A stretch of DNA of 64,000 bases from Neodontobutis hainanensis. Taxonomy: Eukaryota > Chordata > Actinopteri > Gobiiformes > Odontobutidae. This document shows, piece after piece, positions 29,894-41,108 of the stretch. Below the pieces are notes generated by a model. The model searched no databases and was not told the origin of the DNA. It saw only the letters and a program-made list of their open reading frames with translations. The DNA lies in contig JALDNG010002967.1 in assembly GCA_024349245.1 (NCBI GenBank), positions 72,457-136,456 of the forward strand. The letters run 5' to 3'. A program made the translations under genes and the position numbers. Within the stretch, counting starts at the first letter, position 1. Every line of letters begins with the position of its first letter.

Positions 29894-32800
29894 CAGAGGT
29901 GGGGACAAGTCACACATGGTCAAGTCCAAGCAAGTCTCAAGTCTTAACCATCAAGTCTCGAGTCAAGTCTCAAGTCACAGTTCAGATAAATCAAGCAAGT
30001 CAAGTCAAGTCATGGGTTCACCCTAAGCAAGTCAAGTCGAGTCCTGATAAGTTTCAAGTCAATTCAAGTCAATTTAAGTCAAGTACTAAAATAAAAAGAG
30101 GTAATTTTTTTCCAATACAAATTTATTTTTGCACAGAAATGATGAATTTGTAAACATCTGTGCTACATTAATATCTGAAAATAAAATAAATTGTTATTTA
30201 CACAAAACATTTAGAGTCTAAGATGTATAATCCAATCTGTCTAATTCAGTTTAATTGAAACAGTCTAAAATTTGTTGCATTTACAGAAAATAAGATTTGC
30301 CAAGACAATGGGACTAAGTTGTGAACGATGGGGCCTCATAATAATCCCCATGACTGAACACACGCTCAACAGGTGCACTTGAAGCAGGCACAGCTAATAC
30401 CCTCATTGCAATTTGGAAAAGTGAAGGCATTTTCTCCTTGTTCATTCCCCAAAACAAAAGGCAGTTCTGGCCATCACAATTGTCCAGGTAATGGTTGAGC
30501 TGGGCAGCAGGGCTGAAATGAGTAGATTTCTTTTGCTTTTTGTGGTATAAGAACAGCCCAGTTTCATCCCCTTTGATTTGCTCTTCTTCATCTCCATGAT
30601 CTGTCTGTTTTATATTGGTACGCTCTGCCTCCTGGAGAATCAGATCTAAAACACAAAAATGTAAAATACAAATAAGCATACACAAAATTCTAGAGTTGCA
30701 TGATTCTGGATACATTAAGCATCATATTTTTTTCCTAAATAGACAATAAAAATAAGTTTTATGTCATTTAATAAATGTTCTGACAAAATGTTAATTGATG
30801 TAGTCTATTAAAATATATTTAATTTAAAAGATTTTTTAAGCAGTCAGAAACTTAATAAATGATTTAAGGTCTCATTTTAATTCATACATATTACAAATTA
30901 ACTGCTCTCTCTGGGCCAGCAGTAGTGCCAATGCAATTTTTTTTGTTTGCTGTGATTGTACATTGAACATTGTCATTTAGGAATAAGATTACTTTGGTGT
31001 TTAAATCAAGACTGCAAACTTTTAATGGTTTATTCAATAAACCATTAAACGTTTGCAGTCTTGATAAACAATAAACTTTATTGTGCAGCACTTCCAATTT
31101 CTGAAATAAATAAATAAAATACTACTAATAATGTAGTATTTACAAGTATGGGGTCTAATTCTAAAATTAGCCTATTACTTACTTTTTACTTCCATGGTCA
31201 ACTGCTCCTTCAGCTTGTCATCAACCAATACATCATGCTCTATCCACATAACCCCAAAGGCTGGATCAAGAACAGCTGCTTTGACATAAACAGGATCAGA
31301 GAATGGCAGGATTCCTTCATTGGGATCTGTATGAGACATTTTTACATTGACAAAGATGCCTTTGAATCTTCTCTGCAGTGATCTTTGAAGACTGTGGATT
31401 AGGTTGACCAAGTATTGTGTTCCTTCTTTCTGGTTTTCAAAGTGATTGTTGAGAGAGAGAACACATGGAATCACAGCACTTATGGTTACAACTTTCTCTC
31501 CTGAGTGAGATCAGTGGCATCAGCAAAGGGCTTCAGAATGCTGACCAGTTCTTTAATCTGAGCCCACTCTCTTAGAGTGAAAATAGTCTCTCTGTGCCCT
31601 CTAACGTCCAAGACCTTGCACAAAGTTTGGTAGTCACAGCTAAGCAAGGACTTCAGCTGTCGGAAAGTTGAATTCCATCGAGTAACAACAGAAGCAGGGA
31701 CTCCACGTTGGCCAAATTCTTTCTCAAATTCCTCCTTAAAAGAAGTACTTGTGTGGAGCAGAGAACTGATCCCATGCTTTAGCCAGAGCCGAACTAACAG
31801 CCCTGGTCTCTTTAAGACCATCACCAACAACCAATTGTAGTGTGTGTGCAAAGCACTGTAGTCTATGCTGACTTTTGGAGGTCAAGGTCTCATTCAGCTT
31901 CTCCTCTTCATCCACTGGAAGGGCATTCCGAAGTTCTGCATCATCCAGGCAGTCATCATCCTCATCTGCTTCAGCTGAACTGGGAAAACATGTGGTGAAT
32001 GCCTTCTTCATATTTGGTGCATTGTCACAAATTATATGATCAATCTTTTGTTTGATTTTATACTGATCACATATTTGTTCAAATTCTTCACAAATTCTCT
32101 CTCCTGTATGTGACCCCTTGAACCGGTTGCAAGCTAGTAGATGAGATTTCAACGTAATCTGCTGCAGTGTTCATCCAGTGAGCGGTGACACCAAGGTAGC
32201 CTCTCATTCTTCTGTCTGACCAAATGTCCACTGTGACAGACAGATTTTCAACTGTGGCCATTTCACTTATTAGTTTTGATTGTCTCTCAGACACCACAGT
32301 GTCAAGTCTTGAGGTGATGGTTCTGCGGCTCACTGCAGTATATTTTGTGTCCATAATGGAGAGAAAGTGAATGAAGTGCCTGTTGTCAGTGATAGACAGG
32401 GGCATGTTGCAATTAATGATCAGATCAGATATTATTGCTTCTGTAATGGCCTTTTGACGAGGATGGTTGACTGGATATGTAGTAGACTGGGGCACAATGA
32501 ACTGTGACATGCATGGCTGCTGTAGATCGCTGCAGTGTATCTTGGATTTGAGATATTCATCATATCTGCATGGATTAAAAAAAATTAGGGAAAACTGTGA
32601 ACATTAACTGTACACATTAAAACAAAAAATAAATATATATATATTTTTGTATGCGCAAACATTCTTTATTTTTTTTAAATACTGCAATTTAAGGAAAATA
32701 TAAATTAATTTAAAAATGATAATTTACTGATTCGTATACGTATTCACATAAAGTTTGGTTCCAGCATTCACACAGTTTCATATGTTTTTACAGAAATGTA

Positions 32801-34764
32801 AATACTTTTATGCAAGTTACTGTTAGAATGTAAAACTCTTTTTCTTTTTAATGTCTTGTCTTTAGGCGCAAGGGTTTATTTTTAAAAATACAGATTTCTG
32901 AGATCTGTGTGATTTGAAAATGATAAGAAATAGAGTACTTCTCTAAACTAGAAAAATGTCAGGTATGACCCAAAATATATGAATGAAATAAGTGTATGCA
33001 TCTATTGGCATACCATGGCATTATATATTGCAGTTATGTTATTTACAGTATATACAGACTAATTAAAATGTTATAATATATTTTTCTTTTTTCTGTCTTT
33101 TTCTGAAATTGAATTATTAATAACAGTAACTTGTAAAGCAAAATTAGTAAACTACAGTACAACAACAACTTCTATTACACCATAACTAGTAAAACGTATG
33201 AAAATAGATCTGAGAAATAAAAACATGTACTGTAGGTGTTTGGTTGAAGTAGCTTTATCTGTTTTTATCCAAATGGCATAGTTGTAGATGTGCTGTGCCT
33301 CTAATGAGGCACAGCACATCTACAACTATGCCATGCCACATACACTTTTATTAGTATCACTGCGTTGATCTGCGCATTCGCTGACTCGGTTTAGCCCATT
33401 CTCTCCTCGACTGGGTAAAGTTTCAAAATGAACAACACGTATTTGTCCCAAACAGCTGTCAATAGAGACCGCATTATTCACAAACTCCTTGTCACTATCG
33501 CGGCCAGAGTCAGCCATTACTAAAGCCAAAGCTTCATCACAGGTGTTTTTTTATTTGTCATTTTAGCGTTTACAAGCTCGAGTGTAGAGAATGAGGCTTC
33601 TATTGCGCCGGTCCTGACAGTCCCACTGAGACCATAAGTTAGATTGTGAATACTCTGACACGCGAGTTTGAAGTCTTCTACAAATGTTTTAATGGCAACA
33701 CACATGGTAATAGTAGACTAGCCACAAACTAAAGGATGTCTGGCATCTGGTGGAAGGGAGTGGAAGCATAATTTAGCACATAAACCGGAAGTAGCGGCTG
33801 TTTTTTCCAGTTAAGTTGCAATTTTGCGACTTTGGCGCTAAGAGGGTTAAGCATAAGGGCTAATAATAACCTTATAAATTAATTATTGTGACTGATAAAC
33901 TGCCTAATATGTAATTGTGCTGTAATTATTTCTTGTCTGTACCAAAAAAGAAACTCTGTAGGTGCTAGTGATAAGGTGCTAGCCTCCATGTTAGCCTGTC
34001 ACGCAGTATGGTATAAGCCTTTTAGTTTCCACACACAGTCCACAGACACTTTTAATACAGACATTATAGACTACATGTAATAAATTTATAATGTCTATCA
34101 ACATTAATATTCAGGCTACGTTACTGTTATAGCCAAATTACCCAATAACGTTAATTATGAGACGTATCAGTAATGATAATGCTCTAGTTGCTTTCTAGTA
34201 AGAAAAAATATGCCGAATTATAAAAGCTAAATTCATTACATTAGTAATCGTTATAGATCTAAGTGAAACTAACTAGAAAGAGATGCATTTCTTACCGTTC
34301 CTTGTGGTTCTTGAAATGTCGAATGAAATTTGACGTTGTGGTTGTGGTGTCGGATATTCTGGAGTTACATATTTTGCATCTGGCAAATCTTTTTATTGTC
34401 ACGGTCCAGTCCAAAGTCCTTGTAGCCAAACAAGACTATTTGTGGAGCTCGACCAACATTACTAGCGTCTTCCATGTTTGGCGCGGTTTGAATTGTGCAG
34501 CGTCAAAGGCACAGACACTGATTAGTGGCGCTGACGTCACAATAATTATATATTTTTAATACATTTTATTGCTGTTTGTTTTTTATAGGTTCAAGTCATT
34601 GTCGAGTCTTCCACTTCAAGTCAAGTCAAGTCTCAAGTAACTTTTTCTCAAGTCAAAGTCAAGTCAAGTCATTTTCATACTTTAATCAAGCAAGTCGCAA
34701 GTCCCGAAAATTGTGACTGAGTCAGACTCGAGTCAAGTCATGTGACTCGAGTCCCCCACCTCTG
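29894..34764 (-). mobile_element. hAT transposon, 4.87 kb, inside a SINE
   Basis: The element begins CAGAGGTGGGGACAAG and ends with the inverted CGAGTCCCCCACCTCTG. It is flanked by perfect 8 bp target duplications GTTTATAC (29886-29893 and 34765-34772), the hallmark of hAT transposition. Both ends carry dense CAAGTC/TCAAGTC words (29915-30085 and 34585-34740), the kind of subterminal repeats that bind hAT transposase. The transposase is coded on the minus strand. SINE sequence is continuous across the target site. Confidence 0.9.
30314..34490 (-). pseudogene. hAT transposase, ZBED type, broken
   Basis: Reading leftward, a BED zinc finger (CKIC ... FIRHFKNHKER) lies near 34300-34390 and ends at a GTAAG donor (34291-34295). 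The catalytic region follows in three overlapping frames (32510-32088, 32152-31736, 31851-31486), including TVDIWSDRRMRGYLGVTAHW and IDHIICDNAPNM. The C-terminal dimerisation domain is at 30314-30715 with VLAVPASSAPVERVFSHG. The motif order and the alpha-helical insert with an acidic run (DEDDDCLDD) fit hAT transposases. At least three frame breaks and the separation of the last exon mean it is probably inactive. It would excise and reinsert the element. Confidence 0.85.
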
Positions 34765-34772
34765 GTTTATAC

Positions 34773-34895
34773 TGTCGTTGTGTCCTTGGGAAAGACACTC
34801 CTTGCCTCCAGTGGTGTTCCAGCTGTAACACTGGTGAATTGAAGCTTAATGTAAGTCGCTTTGGATAAAAACATCAGCTAAATAAATAGTAAGTA
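34773..34895 (+). repeat. tRNA-derived SINE, 3' part
   Basis: This is the continuation of the SINE interrupted at 29893. The tail GTAAGTCGCTTTGGATAAAAACATCAGCTAAATAAATAGTAAG is of the kind shared with L2-type LINEs in fish, presumably the site where the partner LINE reverse transcriptase starts. Confidence 0.75.
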
Positions 34896-35507
34896 ACGTT
34901 CCACAATAGTTTGCAGTTGTGTAAGTTTTCTAATCAAAGTTATCAGTTCAACAACATAAACATTGCAAAACAGCTTGAAGTGTAATGATGTCATGGTATT
35001 CCACGTGCCAAGAAATGTATGGCCCTGTCCTCCGAGTGGTACATGTGTGAAGGGTGCCCCAATGCTGCAGTAACGCTCTCAATCAGACTCCATTGAGCCT
35101 TTTATTCACACTTCCTCAAGTCTGCATCAGACCTGACTTTGCTGAAAAATATTATAATCTCTTTTGCTGTGACGTTTTGAACAGATGGGGCTTTTGTTTC
35201 TGAGCCATGAAATGCACAGAGCAACAATAAGTAACTGGCAAAAATGGAAAACATTAAAAACATATTAAGCTGATGTATAGCCTGTTCTCAGTCAGTTGAT
35301 GGCCTATCATTCAACGAAATAATAGGATGCAACAAAACACAAAAATCCAATCACTGAATTTTTTAATTTATTGATTATATGTGGCTAAATGTTTGCTGAT
35401 TTACTGTAACTGTATTTCCACAGCAGTGCCAGCCATGATGTTGCCTGAGAACAAGCCATACTTTTGTTTTAATTAGAGAGCCATTACTAGTTACTACTTT
35501 GTTATTA
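34896..35507. other. Non-coding DNA, nothing recognised
   Basis: No coding frame, splice-bounded exon or repeat family could be recognised here. Confidence 0.3.
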
Positions 35508-36282
35508 CATTTATTAATCTACAATATTTTTAATTTTACCGGGATTTTTGATGTCTAAGTTTTTTCATTGATTTGTTAAAGGATAATAAAACACTTTGTT
35601 GAGTGAGAGATCAAAATACAATCACTCTGAAAGACAGTCATTATAATGTGTGGCAGTTCTTAAAGGAATGTTAAGGTTGCTTCCTCTTTTCCTCTTGTAT
35701 TTTTGTTCGACCAGATTCTGGATTACTCTTTCTTCAGCTTCTTTGTGATTGAAACCAGTATGAATGTGTTGGCTCACGGAGTCTTTGGTCATAAACAGAG
35801 TTATCTGTGAAACAAGTGGAACTGTTTCGATGCGGTGCTGCGTGTCTTTCGTTTGCTGCGTCTAGTGCGCCTCATTAAGTCCCATCCTAACCTGAGGAAA
35901 CTAATTCTAGTTCTAATAAAGTCCATGAAAGATGCCATTCCACTCTGGTCCCTGTTGCTGCTTTTCATTTTTGTTTTCAGGCAAGTACTTCTCAGAATAG
36001 AGAGATAGAGGTTCTACGAGTGCAGGTTTACTGACTATGTCTCTGTTATTCAAGTCTACTGGGGATGCACTGCTTTGGATTGAAATTCATCTTTGCCACA
36101 GAAGATGTGCATAAACGGATAAACTTTGACTCCATCCTGTGGTCGATGCTCACTGTGTTTCAGGTGAGCCTGGTCTGCTTTGTAACCCAATATTTACTAA
36201 ATATATATATATTAATCTACAATATTTTTAATTCTACCGTGATTTTTGATGTCTAAGTTTTTCATTGATTTGTTAAAGGATA
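35508..36282 (+). other. Inserted block flanked by a 75 bp direct repeat
   Basis: The sequence TTAATCTACAATATTTTTAATT and about 55 following bases occur at 35515-35584 and again at 36214-36281, ending TTGTTAAAGGATA. Between them is a channel chimera. The second repeat runs straight into the domain IV S6 exon. So an ectopic block of the same gene family was placed in this intron with duplication of the flank. Confidence 0.65.
35719..36162 (+). pseudogene. Cav3-like chimera: domain I S2-S3 joined to domain II S4-S5 and pore helix
   Basis: One reading stretch gives domain I S2 (YSFFSFFVIETSMNVLAHG) and WNCFDA, the start of S3. It then passes without intron into VLRVFRLLRLVRLIKSHP, a domain II-type S4 voltage sensor, and PLWSLLLLFIFVF, S5. 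A TGA lies in the S2-S3 loop (near 35808). After a short intron with a GC donor (CAG/GCAAGT), an exon reads LLGMHCFGLKF and NFDSILWSMLTVFQ, then GTGAGC. In ordinary channels domain I S3 and domain II S4 are several hundred residues apart. The same domain II exons occur in order at 49.4-49.8 kb. Confidence 0.7.
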
Positions 36283-36439
36283 CTTTGAGGAAGTGTTGAC
36301 CAGGTGACATAAACTGTGCAACCTACTTGTCCTGGGCTGGCCCCCTGTGCATTATTACTTTAGTAATAATAGCCCAGTTTGTTCTGGTGAACCTTATTGT
36401 GGCCGCCATTATACAGGCCCAAGAGGAGAGTAGGGATGT
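36279..36439 (+). pseudogene. Cav3-like channel, domain IV S6 exon (upstream copy)
   Basis: After the acceptor TTAAAG the frame reads DTLRKC, then TGA (36297-36299), then INCATYLSW and the S6 helix LVIIAQFVLVNLIVAAIIQ, ending EESRD/GTAAGT. The layout matches the segment following the domain IV pore in Cav3 (DTLR-x-C, then S6 with AQFVLVN). The in-frame TGA would truncate the channel just before its last helix. This exon pairs with the pore exon at 29.4 kb; the hAT-SINE insertion and the chimera now lie between them. Confidence 0.75.
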
Positions 36440-37940
36440 AAGTACAAAAGCACACATCACATCTACAAGTCAAATGTTTTTTTATTATTATTATGTTGTA
36501 TTGTGGTTTAAAAGGTCACAAAAATAACAAGGGACTTGTTTTAAGCTCTGAGTGTAGTCCTCAGTCAGTCTCAAACGTGTACTTCAGGGTCATATTATAG
36601 AGAGGATAGAGTTTTAAAGATCCAGCTTGTTTTGTTGAAAATTCAATTATAACGTGCATAACTAGCCTGTCTTTTATTGGATCAGGAGGTGTATCAGAGG
36701 CAGCACGTTGACTAGGAGCCACCAGAATGACTAGAATCAATTATTAATGTCATTAATTCATTCATTTATTCATTTATTCATTAATTTTGTTTATTCATCC
36801 ATTTATTCATTCATTCATTTTAATAAGTTGATTATAAATTATTTTGTACATATGTTTATGTTTGTAAATATGAATAATTAAATAATTACTATAATAATAA
36901 TCTCTGATCTCTAATTTTCTTCTTTAACACTGTGTTACTTTTAACCACACACCACCTACAGAGCCTAAAAATCATAAATTTTAAATTTTTCAGTTTATTA
37001 CATTCTTTTTGATGATTTACATCAAACAAGGAAACTAGCCGCTCTTCTAAAGACAAAGTGCATCTGGTGGGTCAGATACCTTTGACCCGACCTGCCCCAT
37101 ACTGCTCCAGTGGAAACGAGGCTCATGTAACTGAGTTGGAGGGATGTCCAACTCATTTTAGTTCAGGGACCACAGTCTGAGGAGAGAGAGCAGCAAGTGG
37201 ACGTCTGAGATCAGTGAGCTGCAGGACAGAACAACACAAGGACTCCTTCTTTCTGACTGCCATAAGACTCTACCATTAGTCAGTCTGTGGAAGATGAAGA
37301 ATTCTGCCTTAACTCATTTGAAGAGCCCTAACAACTGAATTTCCATTAAATAAAGGGGAATTAAAGGGGTTTGTTACGTAGGCTGACTGGGAAGTGGCTG
37401 GGACGTTTGTGAATTAAAAGTAATAATGAGCAGAAAACAGAAGCTTCTTTTTCTAATAAATATCAAAGTGCACAATGTGCAAAAAGTGCAATAGAGGCTG
37501 GTGGAGTTCAGTCCTCTCCAGCAGCAGAACAAAAAATGTTTATAACATCTGCTCAAATAACTGGGTAAAAAACATTAAAACCCTTAAAAAGTTATTAACA
37601 ATAACTATGTTAGAATTCTCTTTGAAATAAGCCTAAACCATAGACCATATGTAAAAACAAATACGATTTACAAACCCTAAAAACCAAAGACTTGTACTCA
37701 CTGAAACCCTAAACCATTCAACAACCCACTTTGTTTTCCCTCACATTCCCCTGCCTTGGTCTGACCCGGAACCTTTTTAGTGTGTTTGTTTCTCTGGGGG
37801 TCTTTTTTTGGCCAGAAACCTGGACATATAACTAAAAGCACATTTAAAACACACTTATACTACACTTCAACACTTAAAACCAAACATACCATTGCATTTT
37901 TCTCGAAGTTCTATTTGTTTCTGCTCACAGACCAGCAGCC
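36440..37940. other. Non-coding DNA with a short tandem repeat
   Basis: ATTCATTCATTTATTCATT-type repeats occupy 36755-36825. I see no gene or mobile element in the remainder. Confidence 0.3.
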
Positions 37941-39807
37941 ATCAATCCAAACCAGATATGCAGGTGACATTAACAATAACTTATTTATACAAAAGTGAGA
38001 CTCTGACTCTCAGAGGGGAACAGTGAAAGAAAACTCAGCTGGTGTCAGTCTCAGATGGAGGTGTGTACTCCTGCAGAGGATGGGATATATCCTCACATCT
38101 GAAAGTAACACTGTCACTGTTTTAGAAACTGGTGAATATAGTTATGTTTTTATATGTAGATCTAAATAAAAGTGTTTGTGTTGAATTAAATTAAAAATAA
38201 TTTATTAAAGTTGGATTTTTAAAAAAGGTATAAAGATATACGGTATTATCTCATATTATGTTAGGATGATATATTTGTTATTTTTAAAAAGTACCCACAG
38301 TGTCTCCCAACTGGTCTGAGATCTTCTCTGAGAGAGGCTCACTCTCAGGTGAGATTGAGGACAGAGGAAACACTGAGTGGACGTATCAGTGGAGCAGGAT
38401 CGGTTCAGTCCTACATCAAACAACAAGAGAATATACAATCTCCAGAGTTACTGAGTCTGACAGTGGACACTACAGATGTAGAGGAGAAAGAGCTCCAGAT
38501 CTCACAACACTGTGGAGCAGAGAGACCAGACTGGACGTACTGAGTGAGTATGGACAACGTTTTTGTTCAAAATAAATTGTAAAATCCTTTATGTAATTTA
38601 ACAAATGAAATCTAATGAGTGTTCAAACAGGTAAACTCCAGCCTGTCCTGTCTGTGTCTTCGTCATGGCTGACTCCTGGAGTCTCTGTCTCTCTGAGCTG
38701 TGGTGTTAAACAGCCGTCTGCAGGATGGACCTTTTACTGGTACAAGGCTGTTCCTCATTCATCAGACTCTTACAGATATGAGCTGCTCCCAGGTCACAGT
38801 AATGGGACTGAACAGGACTCCTTCAGCGTTCAGCACCAGACCAACACAGCAGGGTTTGTGTGTAGAGCAGGACGAGGGCGTCCACTGTTTTACTCTGAAT
38901 ACAGTCAGCCCAAGTTTGTCTGGACTAAAGGTAGGATGTTTATTTATTGCTAATCATTCAGAGATATTTTAGAAACTGTAAGTGTTTATGTTATTTTCAT
39001 TCTTCATTATTTATGCACTTGTTGTTTTGCAGATGTTGAGTCCCCAGTGTCTCTCACAGTGAGTCCTGACAGATCACAGCACTTTTTTTTTTTGGTGTGA
39101 GTCTGGATCAGGAGAACTGAGCAATGCCCTCAACATCACTTTTCACAGTAGGTTTTTCATTTCATTTTTCATATAATAGATTACTACACCATCATATTAT
39201 TTTTATTGCTGTGATAATGTAATAGTACAAGTCTGACTTTTCACAGGTGATATTGTCCTTTGTGAGTCCTGTTCATCCTGTGACTGAGGGACGACCTGTT
39301 TCTCTCAGCTGTAAACTGAAAACATCTACTGCTCTTTCTTCTGTCCTTTTCTATAAAAATGGAAAACTAATCCAAAATGGAACCCAAACTGAGTTCAACA
39401 TCTCTGCAGTGTCCAAGTCTGACCAGGGTTTTTATAAATGTGAGGCACAAGAACAAGGCCAAAGATCTCCACGGATCTGGACTTCTCCAGAGAGTTGGAT
39501 CTCAGTCAAATGTGAGTAATATTAATATTTACAGTCTAATGGTAAAACACTGGATGAGACACTGCTTTATGAAGATACAACACCTCAGACTTTTATTTGT
39601 TTTGGTGGTTTTAATTGTCCAGGAATGATCCAGTGCTATGGACGGTAACTGGTCAAAAACACAAACTCTGATGTTTTATGATGAGCCTGATGCTAACAGA
39701 CTTACATTTATTACAGCTGTGTCCAATGAAAACAGTTTTATTGAGCGGCGTTTGTGGAACAGTGGTAATAATTGTGCTGCTGATGATTCTGCTTCACTTT
39801 GCAAAAG
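37940..39807 (+). pseudogene. Fc-receptor-like immunoglobulin-domain gene remnant
   Basis: Six exon-sized pieces with GT-AG borders are arranged as in fish Fc-receptor-like genes. A broken Ig exon (about 37990-38133) retains GGVYSCRGW. Exon 38301-38543 is an Ig domain ending ESDSGHYRCRG, with Gly where the first disulfide Cys should be. Exon 38631-38930 is a complete Ig domain (SVSLSCGV ... TAGFVCRAG). Exon 39033-39147 is a truncated Ig domain with a long T run and stop. Exon 39247-39511 is a complete domain (PVSLSCKLK ... GFYKCEA). Exon 39717-39807 encodes a membrane helix (GTVVIIVLLMILLHFA). Such proteins are surface receptors of immune cells. Two broken domains and no signal-peptide exon suggest a pseudogene or an incomplete copy. 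Confidence 0.7.
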
Positions 39808-39987
39808 GTGAGACTAAATAAAACCAATTTTCACTACTTTATTTTTGTTCAGTCTGTAATATATTTGTGAGCTTTTATTTTCTTTCTTCTTCTCGGAGTC
39901 ATGCTCCATCAGGTTGGTTCAGTCCCGTTTGTAACATTATAATCATACATCACGTCTTCTTTCTTGTATTGATCCATGTTTAATAAC

Positions 39988-40240
39988 TATTGAGCCACCG
40001 CAGTGGCTCAATGCAGTTGTCCTATAACCAGAAGGTTGGCGGTTCAAATCCCGCTCTGCCCTGTTCATGCTGTTATTGTGTTCTTGGGCAGGACAGTTAA
40101 CCCACCTTACCTGCAGTGAATGGCAGCCCCTCTCTGTCTGCCCCAGGAGTGAATGGGGAGAGTGGAAACAAGATGTAAAGCGATTTGGGTGCCCGAGAAG
40201 GGTGCAAAAAGGTGCTATATAAATGCATGCCATTTACTAT
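39988..40240 (+). repeat. SINE with tRNA-like head and a start hairpin
   Basis: A B box GGTTCAAATCCC (about 40033-40044) follows an A-box-like GTGGCTCAATGCAG. Its first bases form a perfect hairpin TTGAGCCAC-CGCA-GTGGCTCAA. The tail reads GGTGCTATATAAATGC. It does not share the tail of the SINE at 34.8 kb, so it is a different family. Confidence 0.6.
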
Positions 40241-40544
40241 ATTGCATTAGTTGTTTTCCAAATTATTGTAATTTATTGTAGATGGCATGCCGCCTTATAT
40301 TTTCCAGTTTTCAGCTCAGTAACCTCAGTTTTGCATATTAAGATTAATCATATTAATCATATTAATCATATTCATCATATTAAGCCTTAATTTAAACCCC
40401 ATTTTGATGTTATATTTCTAGCTAGTCTGTTAACATGAATATTGCAAGCCTCCAAGCACAGACGTCAGACACAAACGTGTCTTTTAATGTAGGGGGCTTG
40501 GTCTCCAAGTGGCGAAGCAGTTTTGAAAGCTTCATTGCTTCATT

Positions 40545-40800
40545 AGAAACCTGTTCAAACCCATTTAAACCTGTTCAAATCCATCTAAAACCATTCATTT
40601 TTATTCATTTGTTTCAGTCGTTTTAGATGGATTTGAACAGGTTTATCTTATGGGGCTAATGAACTGGTACCAGTTCGCGCCGCGCCCTACATCTTAAACC
40701 CATTCAAATCCAACTAAAGCCTGTTCAAATCCAACTAAATCTTGTTCAAATCCACTTAAAACCTGTTCATATCCATCTAAATATAGTATTGAGGAAATAC
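40545..40800. repeat. Minisatellite, about 20 bp unit, with one inverted copy
   Basis: Units of the form CCTGTTCAAATCCATCTAAA recur about eight times. One copy near 40623-40642 is in reverse complement (TTTTAGATGGATTTGAACAGG), interrupting the array at a stretch that contains GGCGCG-like sequence. Confidence 0.65.
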
Positions 40801-41108
40801 TGAAGTGATTTAGAAACGCACATCAGAAGTTAAGCTACATTTAGGAAATACCATCCCTTTCGTGCCCCAAGCGTTATGGGGGCAGCCAAGAAGAGAGACA
40901 TCTAGTGAAGCTGCAGAGAAAGCTTTGGATTTATTAGCTTTGAATCAAGAGGTCTGATCCATGGGTAGCTTCTGGTGTGCAAATCGGGCCTTATTACCCC
41001 TGGCTGGGTCGCCTGGGCGAAGGTGTCTGATGCTGCGAGAACCGAAACACCTGATGATGCGCACCAGTGCATCCAGGAGATGTTTCTTAGATCGGTGCAG
41101 AATTCGTA
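40801..41108. other. Non-coding DNA, probable repeat fragment
   Basis: A GC-richer stretch (40980-41100) reads PYYPWLGR in one frame and has no intact coding context. It is not recognised with confidence. Confidence 0.25.

Noticed and set aside
31148..31381. Plus-strand frame inside the hAT element as a gene
   Set aside because: It is the shadow of the minus-strand transposase sequence.
36297..36299. In-frame TGA as a selenocysteine codon
   Set aside because: Nothing suggests a selenoprotein: the position is not Cys in the family and no SECIS-like element was noticed downstream.
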